Below, piece after piece: positions 44,755-55,967 of a stretch of 64,000 nt of DNA. Source of the DNA: Medicago truncatula. Taxonomy: Eukaryota > Streptophyta > Magnoliopsida > Fabales > Fabaceae. The notes under the pieces were generated by a model. It was not told the origin of the DNA and ran no database searches. It was given only the letters and a program-made list of their open reading frames with translations. The translations under genes were made by a program, and so were the position numbers. How positions within the stretch are numbered: the stretch's first letter is position 1; each line of letters begins with the position of its first letter. The stretch is from the NCBI RefSeq assembly GCF_003473485.1, contig NC_053042.1, positions 5,913,501 to 5,977,500 of the forward strand, in the 5' to 3' direction.

Positions 44755-45645
44755 GGTTTACTATTTATGCCCTTCCTTTCAGCTTTTCGCTCCATTCAAT
44801 ACTAAAAAGTTGGTTTCTAAATGTTGGATGAATCTGATTAATTTCCGGGTTTTCGACTTCTCCATTATTACGGCTTGTTATCGTGCTTCCATGTTCTTGA
44901 GTTTATATGTTATATATATCATCCAGGAATGGCTCGCTCATCAAGAAAAATTTCCGATTCGGAATGGTCACTTTGTTGCAGTGTTATGCTAGAGTATCAA
45001 TTTTTTAGAAGGATTTGAAGGTACTAGTTGTGTGGATATGCACTGAAGAATTTCATGAAAGCTTCTCCTTGAAGGAATTATAAGATAAATATTTAAGGCA
45101 GTGTTAGGTCCAAATTGAAGTGAAACTTTTCTTTTCTTGTTTTTAAAAGTGTAATATTATGAAGGATTTAAATCATGCAGATGAGGTTTTGATTTGTATT
45201 TTTGCATAGGCCATGACAAATAGTAACAACTTGAGTTCTGTTTGTATTTTTGCATAGGCCATGACAAATAGTAACAACTTGAGTTCTGTTTGTATCAGTG
45301 AATTGCTATTGATTTTTTGTGTTAAAAGTTACATTACTTGCTTAATAATCACTTGGAAAGATAGATTGGTCTTTTATCATTGCACTACACGTAACTATTT
45401 GCGTGACTGACTTCCTTGATGTTGAAATACATTCAAGAATGGAATACATCCCCTCATTAAATAAATCAAACTATTAGAATTAAAATATGGTAAATATTAG
45501 TACATCAATACCAACACATGTTGCTGACTTGCTGTTGCAGCACGTGCATAGTTAGGTGAGTTCTATTTTTAGTTTTTCCTTTCACAACCCACAAAACAAA
45601 AGCAACAGTCTACCTTGTGTTCTGTGAACTTAACCACAAATTTTC
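44755..45645. other. intergenic, VPS11 to UGT
   Basis: VPS11 3' sequence is followed by the UGT promoter region. A perfect 48-bp tandem duplication is present at 45.19-45.29 kb. No gene was recognised. Confidence 0.6.
45193..45288. repeat. Perfect 48-bp tandem duplication
   Basis: Two identical 48-bp units (start TTTGTATTTTTGCATAGG, end AACAACTTGAGTTCTG) lie head to tail 360 bases upstream of the UGT start. Perfect identity implies a recent event. Confidence 0.95.
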
Positions 45646-47058
45646 ATGGAGAAAACAATTCACATTGCTGTTATTCCAGGTGCTTGGTATAGCCATTTAG
45701 TCTCTATTCTTGAATTCTCCAAGCTACTTGTTCAGCTCCATCCAGACTTTCATGTCACTTGCTTCATTCCTACACTTGGATCACCCTCAAGTGCCTCAAA
45801 GTCATTCCTTCAAACTCTTCCATCAAACATTGGCTACACTTTTCTTCCACCTGTGAATCCCAACGACCTACCTCAAGGGACTAGTGTAGAATGCCAAATT
45901 CATCTCGCAACGACACTCACTCTGCCATATTTACATCAGGCATTGAACTCCTTAACTTTAAGGACTCCCCCTGTGGCACTGGTGGTTGATTCTTTATCTG
46001 CCGAAGCACTAGATTTGGCTAAGGAGTTCAACATGTTGTCCTATGTTTACTTCCCTCCTGCAGCCACCACTTTGTCTTTCTACTTCTATTTGCTCAAATT
46101 GGATAAGGAAACATCATGTGAGTACAGAGATCTGCCAGAACCTATTCAAGCACCAGGTTGTGTACCAATTCGTGGTCGGGATCTCGTTGCCCAAGCTCAA
46201 GATAGATCGAGCCAATCTTACAAATTCTTACTCCAACGTATTAAAAGATTCTGTTCTGTTGATGGCATACTTATTAATAGCTTCCTGGAAATTGAAAAAG
46301 GTCCTATAGAAGCACTGACAGAAGAAGGAAGTGGTAACCCTGCTGTGTACCCTATTGGACCCATTATCCAAACAAGAACAGAATCTGGTAATAATGGTAT
46401 GGAGTGTCTGACATGGTTACATAAACAACAACCTTGTTCAGTTTTGTATGTTTCTTTTGGAAGTGGTGGTGCACTTTCACAAGAACAAATTGATGAGTTG
46501 GCTATTGGTTTGGAATTGAGTAATCATAAATTCTTATGGGTTGTAAGAGCACCAAGTAGTTCAGCCAGTGGTGCATATCTTTCAGCAGAAAATGATGTTG
46601 ATCTTTTGCAGTTTTTACCACCTGGGTTCTTGGAGAGAACCAAGGAGCAAGGGATGGTTATTCCATCATGGGCACCTCAGATTGAAACACTTAGTCACAG
46701 ATCAGTTGGTGGATTCTTGAGTCACTGTGGCTGGAATTCAATCCTTGAGAGTGTGATGCATGGTGTGCCACTAATCACATGGCCTTTGTTTGGTGAGCAA
46801 AGAATGAATGCAGTTGTGCTGAGTGAGGGCCTTAAAGTGGGACTGAGGCCAAGGGTTAATGATAATGGCATTGTTGAAAGGGAGGAAATTTCTAAATTGA
46901 TCAAGGGTCTCATGGAAGGAGAAGAATGTGAGAATTTGCGCAATAATATGAAGGAATTAAAAGAAGCTTCTACTAATGCGCTCAAAGAAGACGGGTCTTC
47001 TAGAAAGACCATTTCTCAATTAGCACTCAAGTGGAGAAATTTGGTGCATGAAAACTAG
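45646..47058 (+). CDS. UDP-glycosyltransferase, UGT72-like (hydroquinone glucosyltransferase type)
   Basis: This is an intronless 470-aa GT1 enzyme that transfers sugar from UDP-sugar to small phenolic acceptors. The catalytic His is His17 (in AWYSHL) and the partner Asp is about 115 (VVDSLSAEAL). The PSPG box (about 342-385) reads WAPQIETLSHRSVGGFLSHC, then GWNS, and ends in GEQ; the last Gln is typical of glucosyltransferases. The start ATG precedes the standard N-terminal beta strand and no upstream in-frame ATG fits better. Homology to UGT72B-type hydroquinone or monolignol glucosyltransferases is judged by eye, so the acceptor is unknown. The usual GMGHL motif is replaced by AWYSHL. Its 3' half and downstream DNA were duplicated 3.5 kb further on. 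Confidence 0.92.
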   Translation: MEKTIHIAVIPGAWYSHLVSILEFSKLLVQLHPDFHVTCFIPTLGSPSSASKSFLQTLPSNIGYTFLPPVNPNDLPQGTSVECQIHLATTLTLPYLHQALNSLTLRTPPVALVVDSLSAEALDLAKEFNMLSYVYFPPAATTLSFYFYLLKLDKETSCEYRDLPEPIQAPGCVPIRGRDLVAQAQDRSSQSYKFLLQRIKRFCSVDGILINSFLEIEKGPIEALTEEGSGNPAVYPIGPIIQTRTESGNNGMECLTWLHKQQPCSVLYVSFGSGGALSQEQIDELAIGLELSNHKFLWVVRAPSSSASGAYLSAENDVDLLQFLPPGFLERTKEQGMVIPSWAPQIETLSHRSVGGFLSHCGWNSILESVMHGVPLITWPLFGEQRMNAVVLSEGLKVGLRPRVNDNGIVEREEISKLIKGLMEGEECENLRNNMKELKEASTNALKEDGSSRKTISQLALKWRNLVHEN

Positions 47059-47439
47059 CTTTAAGGAATGATTTTGTCAAGTCTATTTGAAGCATGCTTA
47101 TAAGACATTCTATTTCACAGTTGAGTTGGTCTGGTCAGGTTCTTCAATATCTACACAACTTGTATTATGTATTGTTTCATATTTGATTATGTTATCAAAA
47201 TTAAGGCTCATTATAAATGCATCATTGATAATGCCACTTCTATCTCCTCATATTTCACATAAAATAATTAAATATTTGGATAATCTACCTAATTGTTGTA
47301 ATCTGCAGTGTTGTTTCTACAAGTAAAAGTGACATTGCTCTCATTGGCAACCATTCCAAGGGATCAATGTCAAATTCTATTAGGCTTTTCAAAATCACAA
47401 GTCACATTTCGAAAGATCCTAAGATTATTCAAGTTCAAT

Positions 47440-47870
47440 CGCATCCTCCTCGATCAAATGCAATTCAGATGGCGCTACTAGATGCAATCCGAAATTGGCA
47501 GCTAGTGGTGGCATCTTTAGCGAGAGACTCCATGGCTTCTTTCATGGAGTTGTTTCACTAATCACATTGATCTTGGTTCTTCTCTTTTGGCTGAGTTGGA
47601 TGATGCAATGCATTCTATTAAAGTTTCTTTCAAAAATAGGTTGTTTAGTCTTTGACATGAATGTGACTCTCAACTTGTAGTTCTAGCCTTCAACGATGTT
47701 TCTATTGTTCCTTGGCCTACAAGTAATTGTTGTAGGAAGAGTTGTGTATCGCTAACAAAGCTTATGAACTTAAGAGTTTTTTCACATCTTTAGAGAAGAT
47801 AATATTGATGCTGAAATGTTAGCTAATATTGGATTAGCTAGATGATTATCAAAATAATTAGCTCATTATA
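47440..47870 (+). mobile_element. LINE-type RNase H domain remnant
   Basis: Across broken frames the plus strand shows the plant RVT_3/RNase H order: LAASGGIF, FFHG, SSLLAEL with AMHSIKVSFKN, CDSQLVVLAF and IVPWP. Several stops and frame changes make it non-functional. It directly follows DNA shared by both UGT copies (ending near 47.43 and 51.31 kb). It could come from a LINE or from a host gene carrying RVT_3. Confidence 0.7.
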
Positions 47871-48479
47871 TGGAGATTCATTCTTTTATTTTATAGATTT
47901 GTTTTCTGTGTAAAAAAAATCACATATTTCATAATTACATACTATTTGTGTTGACAAATATTTTTTTTTTATATTTATAAGTGACAAACAATTATTCTTC
48001 ATTTTTTTATTTATCTATGATAAATATTTGTTTAGTTCAATTTTTGATATTTATCAATGACAAGTGCATTGTACACTCGTCCACACCATTTCAATTTCTA
48101 CTCTCTCTTCTCTTACCTTATCTTTTCTTTATGCAAAATTTTTATTCCATAATTCAAACCCAGCCAATTCTTCTTCTTCCAACAAAAACAAATGTTGCAA
48201 ATTCAAGATCAACAAAACACGAATAACCACAATCCGTGGTTAATGATCACTTTTCTTCAAATTTCTTAGTCGAAATATACAATTTTATCTCTTTCATGCA
48301 ATTTTTTTTTTATCAAACACTCCAAATGAGTCGAGTTAGAGGACAGAGATCTTAGTAGCATGTTAATTTGGTATTCCGTTTGAAAAATTTCGAAGTCACA
48401 TGTTTCAATTGGTGTGCTAGTGAGATGGACATACATTAGCAAATGGTTGATCGTAGTGTCATTGTGGGACTAAATAGAC

Positions 48480-49360
48480 TTTTTCGTCCTTAAATTTTCA
48501 CAAATATATCAATTTCATCCTTAGATTATTTGAAATAGCTAGAATGTCTCTGAATTTTATAATATTCTATCAATTTAACCACTTGATCAAATCTTTCCGT
48601 TAACGTAATGTTAAACGCCGATTTCATGGTTGATTTGACGGTAAGTAACATAATCCATGAACAATTTGAACTATGTTTTCAAAATCAAAAGTTCTTTATA
48701 GGCGATCTCAAACCTTTTGATTGTTCCCACTCCAAAAATGAATTTTTGAAAGGATTTACTTGTTACTAATATAATACAACATCGTCTTGATTTGTAACGA
48801 ATTAATTTAAGGTTTAAATGTGTCATTGGTCCCTGCACTTTTATCAGATTTTGGCATTGGTCCCTGCACTTTTTTTTGTTTGGCATTGGTCCATGCACTT
48901 TGTAAAAATATTGGTATTGGTCCCTCGGTTAACTTTCTGTTAAAAAAAAAACACAAAACCAACGGAGTGCCACGTGGCTCAATCATTTCACGCCACGTGA
49001 CACCAATATCAATATTTTTACAAAGTGCAGGGACCAATACCAATAGTTTTACAAAGTGTAGGGACCAATTCCAAACAAAAAAAAGTGTAGGGACCAATGC
49101 CAAAATCTGATGAAAGTGCAAGGACTAAAAACATATTTAAACCTTAATTTAAGGATCAATTTGACAATGTAATAATTTTTAATGACTTTCATTTAAAAAA
49201 AAAAATCAATCAAATTCGACATTTCTATAGGTGACATTAGACTTGAAACTCCGCGACTACACTTGATGGAGAGACTAGATTAATTGAACATTATAAAATT
49301 TAAGAACGTTCTAGCTATTTCGAATAATTTGCGGATGAACCTGATGAAAATTCAAGCATG
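48480..49360. mobile_element. Inverted-repeat element hosting a nested MITE
   Basis: The arms near 48.49-48.58 and 49.28-49.36 kb are inverted copies: GATTATTTGAAATAGCTAGA on the left matches TCTAGCTATTTCGAATAATT on the right. The MITE at 48811-49143 lies between them. Ends and target duplication are not certain. Confidence 0.55.
48811..49143. mobile_element. Mutator-type MITE with 9-bp target-site duplication
   Basis: A 333-bp near-palindrome. It starts GGTTTAAATGTGTCATTGGT and ends AACATATTTAAACC, with repeated GGTCCCTGCACTTT-like motifs in both arms. Perfect 9-bp direct repeats TTAATTTAA flank it (48802-48810, 49144-49152), the length expected for Mutator-class elements. Non-coding. Confidence 0.85.
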
Positions 49361-49856
49361 AAAAAGCTTATGCATTCGTCGTTGTGGTGTCGTATGTTTT
49401 TCCATCAATGGCCTAATTTCAATTTATACACACGCTCTGGTATTATTATCATACTACAATCATGAACATAAAAATCTCAACATGATTAAGGAATAAAAAA
49501 AAAAAAAATCACAACATGATTAAGGATTAGTGTCCTTGTGGTTGCTGCAGATCTAGGTTGTTGGGTGAATAAGAAAGAAAATCTTGATGGAGGGGACATA
49601 AAAATCTCACATAATTAAGGAATTAAAAAAAATCACGACATGATTAAGGATGAGTCTTCCTTGTGCTTGCTGCAGATCTAGGTTGTTGGGTGAGAAAGAA
49701 AGAAGATCTTGATGGAGGGGGTAGACCATGGTCACATGGGGTCACCCTCTCAATCCGCCCATGTAGCACTTGCATTGATATGTGATTTTTTTTTTTTAGG
49801 TGAAGATAGTTTAATGTAGAAAATATTTCATGAACACTCATAAATATTTTGGGAAC

Positions 49857-50541
49857 AAAATCTGATAAAAGTAGCAATGGTATGGAGTGTTTGACATGGT
49901 TAGATAAACAGCAGCCTTGTTCAGTTTTGTATGTTTCTTTTGGAAGCGGTGGTGCACTTTCACAAGAACAAACTGATGAGCTAGCTATTGGTTTGGAATT
50001 GAGTAATCATAAATTCTTATGGGTTGTAAGAGCACCAAGTAGTTCAGCATGTGGTGCATATCTTTCAGCACAAAACGATGTTGATCTTTCGCAGGTTTTA
50101 CCATCTGGGTTCTTGGAGAGAACCAAGGAGCAAGGAATGGTTATTCCATCATGGGCACCTCAGATTGAAATCCTTAGTCACATATCAGTTGGTGGATTCT
50201 TGAGTCATTGTGGTTGGAGTTCAATCCTTGAGAGCGCGATGCATGGTGTGCCACTAATCACATGGCCTCTGTTTGCTGAGCAGAGAATGAATGCATTTGT
50301 GCTGAGTGAGGGCCTAAAGGTGGGAGTGAGGCCAAGAGTTAATGAAAATGGCATTGTGGAAAGGATAGAGGTTTCTAAGGTGATCAAGTGTCTCATGGAA
50401 GGGGAAGAATGTGAGAAATTGCGCAATAATATGAAGGAATTGAAAGAAGCAGCTACTAATGCACTTCAAGAAGATGGGTCTTCTAGAAAGACTGTTTCTC
50501 AATTAGCACACAAGTGGAAAAATTTGGTGCATGAAAACTAG
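49857..50541 (+). pseudogene. 5'-truncated UGT72-like copy
   Basis: It matches about residues 248-470 of the upstream UGT with high identity, but the whole N-terminal acceptor domain, including the catalytic His and Asp, is absent. The first in-frame ATG (49882) is an internal Met of the family. The PSPG box is present with HCGWSS in place of HCGWNS, losing an Asn important for sugar-donor binding, and an Ala replaces Gly before the final EQ. The frame stays open for 220 codons, so the truncation is recent or the piece is tolerated. No promoter-like sequence was recognised. It is best read as a partial tandem duplicate. Confidence 0.9.
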
Positions 50542-51339
50542 CTTTAAGGAATGATTTTGTTAAGTCTATTTGAAGCATGTTTACAAGACATTCAATTTGA
50601 CAGTTGAGTTGGTCTGGTCTTTAATTTTACGTAGTTTTCTGCTGTAAAGTGATTTCTCATTCTTGATGCTTAAGGAGATCTCTAAAAGAGTCAGAAAATA
50701 TGTATTTTCATGGCATTACCCTGCGTAACTGTTGTACAGTATTGAACATTGTTTCATATTTCAATTATGTTATTTTCGTATAGCTAGTATGCTGTTATCA
50801 TCAATTCAGGCTCATTACAAATGCATCATTGCTAATGTCATTTTTATCTCCTAAATATTCCACATTAAATACTTAAAAATTTTAGGATAATCTGCTGTCA
50901 ATTTTAAGTTTCATGAGACCAGCACAACACAATAAGTTATACATAGATCTAAACATTAAAAGGCTTCATAATTTTCATTGGCTTAATCTATGAATCTTTT
51001 ATACGGACAATATTCTATGTTCCTAGCAATAACTGAAAAACCACAATTTGAGTCATAAATTTGGGATGTTCTTTTGGCTGGTGTTACTTCAATTTTCGCA
51101 ACTATCTGGTCCTGCGGAAATCAAATAAGGTTTCAGGATCAAATCATTTGTCTGCACTGTGTTGTTTCTATGCTTGAAAGTGACATTAATCTCACTGGCA
51201 ACCATTCCAAGGGATCAATGTCAAATTCTATTAATAAATTTAGTGTTATTAGGCTTTTCAGAATCACAAGTCACATTTTAAAAGCTCCTTGGATTATTCA
51301 AGTTCAATGACATCCTACTCTTGTTCCTTGGACTGGCCT

Positions 51340-51670
51340 AGAATATGCGATTGCGGAAATACCTGAATACGCTATGGGGCTGATCTTTCCCTTGCCAGCT
51401 GTTATCTTTCCCTTGCCAGTCATTAATTAGGAATTAGGAGTTCTGTCCATGCGATCTAACAGACTAACAGGACAAGCAGTAGTTTTGAAAGGAAATCTGG
51501 CAAGGAAAATAAAGCAAACAAGGGATAGGGATAAGGCAAAGTCTTTCCAGTAAGTGGTCGCAAGCGAATGACCTAGGAAGAAGCCCGTTTAAAAAGAAGT
51601 TCACATGCCCTGCAACGGATCTCAAACAAAGCGTGGCTGACAGCGCCAAGAAAGTATGGCTTACACTTCC
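51340..51670. other. Less AT-rich island, possibly organelle-derived
   Basis: Base composition is visibly more balanced than the flanks, with segments such as TCTTTCCCTTGCCAG (repeated twice), GGTCGCAAGCGAATGACC and GAAGCCCG that look like plant mitochondrial DNA. No gene was recognised. The origin is only a guess from composition and style. Confidence 0.3.
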
Positions 51671-51705
51671 TTAGGAAGTCAGAACTGGTGGAATCAGTGT
51701 AACTT

Positions 51706-51708
<3 letters not shown>

Positions 51709-51748
<40 letters not shown>
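51709..51748. repeat. (TTA)n microsatellite
   Basis: An uninterrupted ATT/TTA trinucleotide run of about 13 units. Confidence 0.95.
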
Positions 51749-51751
<3 letters not shown>

Positions 51752-51792
51752 GTTTTGAGACTTATCAGTGTAATCAAACTTATGTCATTAAT

Positions 51793-51881
51793 GTCCCCGT
51801 GAGCTTAGCTCAGTTGGCAAGGACAATGCATAATATATGCAAGGTCCAGGGTTCAAACCCCGGACACCACCAAAAAAAACG
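51793..51881 (+). mobile_element. tRNA-like SINE copy, youngest in the window
   Basis: This 89-bp element has A-box-like GTGAGCTTAGCTCAGTTGGC, a perfect TGCAT/ATGCA stem around AATAT, and a T-arm-like CAGGGTTCAAACCCCGG, ending in an A run. It is flanked by perfect 12-bp repeats TATGTCATTAAT (51781-51792, 51882-51893). Confidence 0.85.
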
Positions 51882-52087
51882 TATGTCATTAATCATTACA
51901 TTTCTTTACCCAAAACAAAATTTTATTGAATCAAAGTTCAACTATTCAAAGATAAATAATCTACATGAAAAGCTCTTCACATGAATGTCTCTATATCATA
52001 TGAAAGGCATAACATATAAGGAAATTAAGGAAAACGAGAAACAAATAAAGCAAAAGAAGAAGAAAAAAAATGTTGTTGTATAAACAT

Positions 52088-54626
52088 TTAATCCATCAAA
52101 TGAGAGTCAGAATTTCTAGGATCAATGACTTTAACCTTCCATTGATAATCAAGTGATCCCATGTTACTAGATCTTCTCCTTTCCCAATTCAACTCAGTCC
52201 TACGTTGTCTTGTCAACCTACAAAAACTTTGTAAATTCTTGTCCATTCTATCATGAAAATTCCACCAACGTTGGTGCGCCACATCACTTGCATAAACCCT
52301 TTGGTCCACCACATCCCAATTGCAATCATAGTCTCTATAGCAATGCCAAGGTTTCAAACCAAGGTAGTGAATAGCATATAGTTTTGGAGGGTCAGCACTA
52401 AATAAGCCATTTTTCACACTTGCTTCTACTGTTGTGTTGGCCCAAAAATTCTTTAAATAGTTTACCCGATTTGGAAGCCTATGCCACCACACAAATATCT
52501 CATTTAGAAACCCTTGATCACCTCCGTTGTATGATACGATGTCGTGGCGCAGGTTCATGAGCACACTACAATAAAACAACATTATATACACATAAAAGAA
52601 TGTGTATATAAAATAGTGTGTTAAGAGTGTGTTACTACTTGCTACCAATCCTCATAAATTAATTACTTGATAAATTAAAAATTACCTGAAGGTGCAATCA
52701 GAGGGCTCGATAACCATCATCCCAGCGTTGAAAATGGATCGAGCATTACCAGTAGCAGACATTTGAGGAAAATTGAAGAGAATATCAAGATTCCTCAGCA
52801 CCAAAATATCAGAGTCTATAAAGATGATTTTCTCATAATCAGAAAGTTGCCACAAACGAATCTTGGTATAATTATACTTATTGTAGGTTCCATTCTTTCC
52901 TCTCGGGTTTCCAATCCGAGTGATGGTTCGAATCTTCCAACCGGCCCCTTTCAAGGCATGACGTTTGCGGACGGATATGGAGCTGTCAATGAGAAGTATA
53001 AGGTCACGTTTGGTTCCTGTTTTTAGGAGGCTTTGTGCAAGTGTTATTGCTCCACAAACATATCTTTCTGAAGAGTGTAGGATTGTTGCATAGGCTTCAT
53101 GTTTTGCTCTTGTTTTGCTTCTTACATTTTGTTCCATTTTGTCTATCCCTGTAAAAATCAACTCTATTTTTATTTTATTTATGTTATAATTTTATAAAGA
53201 ACATAATAATGTTTATTATTATAATGCAATGTTTATTATTATAATGCAAGAAATTTGAAAGTTGTTAGCCCAGCTTGCAATGTTTCTTGTTTGTTAAGTA
53301 ATCTAATGACGAGTGATAGATATGAATTAAGATGATGAGAGTTTAGAGACGAATGTATGTGTTGTAAAACTGATCTCATTAGTGATTTAAATCTGTTACA
53401 ACTCATTTATATTGAGATTACTTGCTAGTCAAGCAATACAGACTTGACTAGTCTTGATTTTTGCCAGTGTAATGCAAATTTTGCTAAACAAAATATGAAA
53501 AACTACAATATTATGGAAGATAACATACCTTGTTCCCATATAGGCAAAGCTAAATTACATGACCCAACAGGCAAAGAAACTTTCTGTTCCAATCTCTTTA
53601 CATCAACCTCAAAAAACCACCAATCACCTTCATGATTAACCAAGTCATCACATCTAAAAATCTCCAACATTGGTCTACATTTACTCCAAAAAATAACTCT
53701 ACTCTTCCGTTTCCAATCTTTCTTCCCTTTCTTCACAACCATATTTGCTACCATAAGATGAACTTGTAACCTTAAAACTTCCCTAGCCCATCCTTCTTCT
53801 GGATACTTGCATGGTAACTTTGCAACTATTATGTCCATGTTTTCGTATGTTGCAAATTCTGGCATTGGTAATTCAGGACATGTTGGAACTTCGCTTTCTT
53901 CTTCTTCGTCGATCCATTCGGGAAATAAATCTTTCCAGTTGAAAAATTGTGATACTTTATCGAAATTAATTGGTATTATTTCTCCATGTATGTTCCATTC
54001 ACTTATGTCGTCGTCTTCGTTCATGTTTACCATTCCAATTTTCATTTCTTTACCAATTTTTTCGCCTAAAAAATTTGGTACTTCTATCTTAGTTCCGTTT
54101 GCCTTTGGCTTCCATGATTTTGGTTTTGGTAATTCCTCTAACACCCCTTTAATTTGTATGCCTTTTTCTGCCTGCAAGTTTGAAGATCACACAAATATAC
54201 AAGATATATTCCTATGGTAAGGCCACATTTCAAAATAGCCGGAAAAAATGTACAGAATCAGTAATTTTGTCTAAGAAACTGTCGGATACAATAATATGGT
54301 CTCTGAAATTGTACTGGTCAAATAATTTGATCATAAAATTAAAAATACTCAATCAAATTAGTTAATTTGTGACAATTTTATAGACTAAATTGATCGGCCT
54401 AGAAAATTTAAGCGATATAGGCTCGCCTTACCTTGTGATGGCATTCTCTCAAAGAGCATCCAACAAGTGAGGCTGCACTATCAAAATAGACCGAAGAAGG
54501 CAGACGGAGAAGAAGGGTTGCATAAACAATCAGAAAGATGGCAAAACAGAACAAATTGAATCGGACCACCAAAGTTTTGGATGGTGCTCTCTTCACCAGC
54601 AACTTATTAACATTTGAAACATCCAT
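52088..54626 (-). CDS. GUX: GUX/PGSIP-type glucuronosyltransferase (GT8), gene A
   Basis: The family adds glucuronic acid to the xylan backbone in the Golgi; it was first named as glycogenin-like (PGSIP). Four exons (54432-54626, 53529-54171, 52686-53148, 52088-52565) join in frame to 592 aa. A type II membrane anchor lies at about 22-41 (FNLFCFAIFLIVYATLLL), a plant-specific region follows (about 66-280), and the GT8 domain starts near AYATILHSS. The metal-binding DxD is DSD at about 391-393 (IIFIDSDILVL); YNGGDQGFLNEI and HYLGLKPW are the later substrate-site motifs. It lies head to tail with gene B and has a closely similar upstream region. GUX subtype (1-5) cannot be fixed by eye. Confidence 0.92.
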
Positions 54627-54681
54627 CTTTAAAGTGCAATGTTAGCTGAAATAATAGTGCCTAAATGGAGGGGACTGCAAA

Positions 54682-54688
54682 CTATATA
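54682..54688 (-). promoter_or_regulatory. TATA box of GUX gene A
   Basis: Minus-strand TATATAG lies about 56 bases upstream of the ATG inside a block (GGAGGGGACT, then ACTATATATGTAAATG on the plus strand) that is repeated at gene B. Confidence 0.55.
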
Positions 54689-54724
54689 TGTAAATGTGTT
54701 ACTCTTTCATATATTATTAGGATA

Positions 54725-54870
54725 TGTTAGTAGTTAAAAATGATGATTAGCTTAAGTAGCAAGGATTAGGAAGCTGCAGTTAGATAATTATGAGTAAATC
54801 TCAAAGCAAGACTAACCATTTATGTAGTTCCATTTGACCTTTCGTTGTTTTTTAATTAGACAATATTAAA
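54725..54870 (-). promoter_or_regulatory. Upstream block conserved with GUX gene B
   Basis: About 145 bases match 59105-59250 upstream of gene B, including GATTAGCTTAAGTAGCAAGG, TCTCAAAGCAAGACTAACCA and TTAATTAGACAATATT. This is conserved promoter sequence or simply young duplication; the two cannot be separated here. Confidence 0.5.
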
Positions 54871-55254
54871 CATAAGGAACAAAATGGAATTGCTTCACTT
54901 TTATCTCAGTTAGTGTCCAGCTACAATTTCTAAATGGAAAATGTTTGGTGGACAACCAAACACATCAATGACACCATATATAAAGAAAATAAGGTATTGA
55001 AGGAGTGTATAAAATTTAGGGGTGCCCAAATAATAGGCTGGTGAAAAATATATTGTCACAAAATATAAATTTTGGGAAGAAAAAAATGGATTTCAAGCCA
55101 AGGACAATTCAACAACCAACTGCCAACGTTTCTACAAGGCATTAAATGCATGAGTAAAATTCTTCTACTCTAGCATAACTATGCATTTAGCTTGCGGTGC
55201 AGACTTTGTAAAATTCAATTTACTTTGGCATAGCTATGCATTTAGCTTAGACTT

Positions 55255-55384
55255 TGTTTGTTTCCACGTTTCTCTCCCTTTTCTTGTGTCCAAAGGCAAT
55301 CTCACCGTGCAGTGATTTTATAACTCTAGAATTCCTAACTTTTTTCCACTCGTACGTTTAGCGGTTTCAACGTGGAAACAAACA
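55255..55384. mobile_element. Small MITE-like inverted-repeat element
   Basis: The left end TGTTTGTTTCCACGTT and right end AACGTGGAAACAAACA are perfect inverted repeats over 16 bases, about 130 bp in all. Target duplication not identified. Confidence 0.65.
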
Positions 55385-55967
55385 TATCATTAGTCTTTTG
55401 GCCAATCGCAAGTCAAAAAAGGGTTTTTAATAGTTAGTTTTCTATATTTACGGCACAATGATGACACTGTTTACGTGTAGTAGTTTCAATTTATGTCGCA
55501 TCATCACATTGCTCATAATTAACTAACTGTTAGACAATATCGGAAAATAGGCGATTTAGGAGCAGACAAATTCCCTTTAGCCAATAGCAAGTTGGGCGAG
55601 CGCCAGCATAGCTGAACTAGGGTCAATCAAATTTTTCCGAGTTTACTGAAGTAAAAGAAGGTCAAAGAGATAGTACAGGGGCTTTACCTAACAATTGTTC
55701 AAGTGTTACTAAATTTAATCAGTAACATTTTTCTTGATTTAGTTAAAATTTTCAAGTGTTACTATATCATAATCATGTTGTAGTGAGCACCATGTATCCT
55801 TAGCTGGAGAAACACTAGAGCATTATAAATAATCATCATGAAATGCTTTTCACATGAATATGTCTCTATACAATACAGAAGGCACAAGATATATGGAGAA
55901 TAAGGAAAACAAAAACAAAAAATGAAGCAAAAGGAAAAAAAATACAAAAAGGAAGTTGTATAATAAT

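Larger units (their letters stand above)
47059..49848. other. intergenic, UGT to truncated UGT copy
   Basis: It contains a LINE RNase H remnant (47.44-47.87 kb), an inverted-repeat element with a nested MITE (48.48-49.36 kb), and a duplicated stretch of about 130 bp near 49.50-49.73 kb sharing GCTGCAGATCTAGGTTGTTG. No intact gene was seen. Confidence 0.6.
50542..52087. other. intergenic, UGT copy to GUX gene A
   Basis: About 50.54-51.31 kb is the duplicated UGT 3' flank, matching pieces of 47.06-47.43 kb. Then a less AT-rich segment of unknown origin (51.34-51.67 kb), a TTA microsatellite and a young SINE-like copy. Confidence 0.7.
54627..55967. other. intergenic between the two GUX genes
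   Basis: The left part is the gene A promoter, sharing blocks with the gene B promoter (for example GATTAGCTTAAGTAGCAAGG). A small MITE-like element lies at 55.26-55.38 kb. No gene was recognised. Confidence 0.6.
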
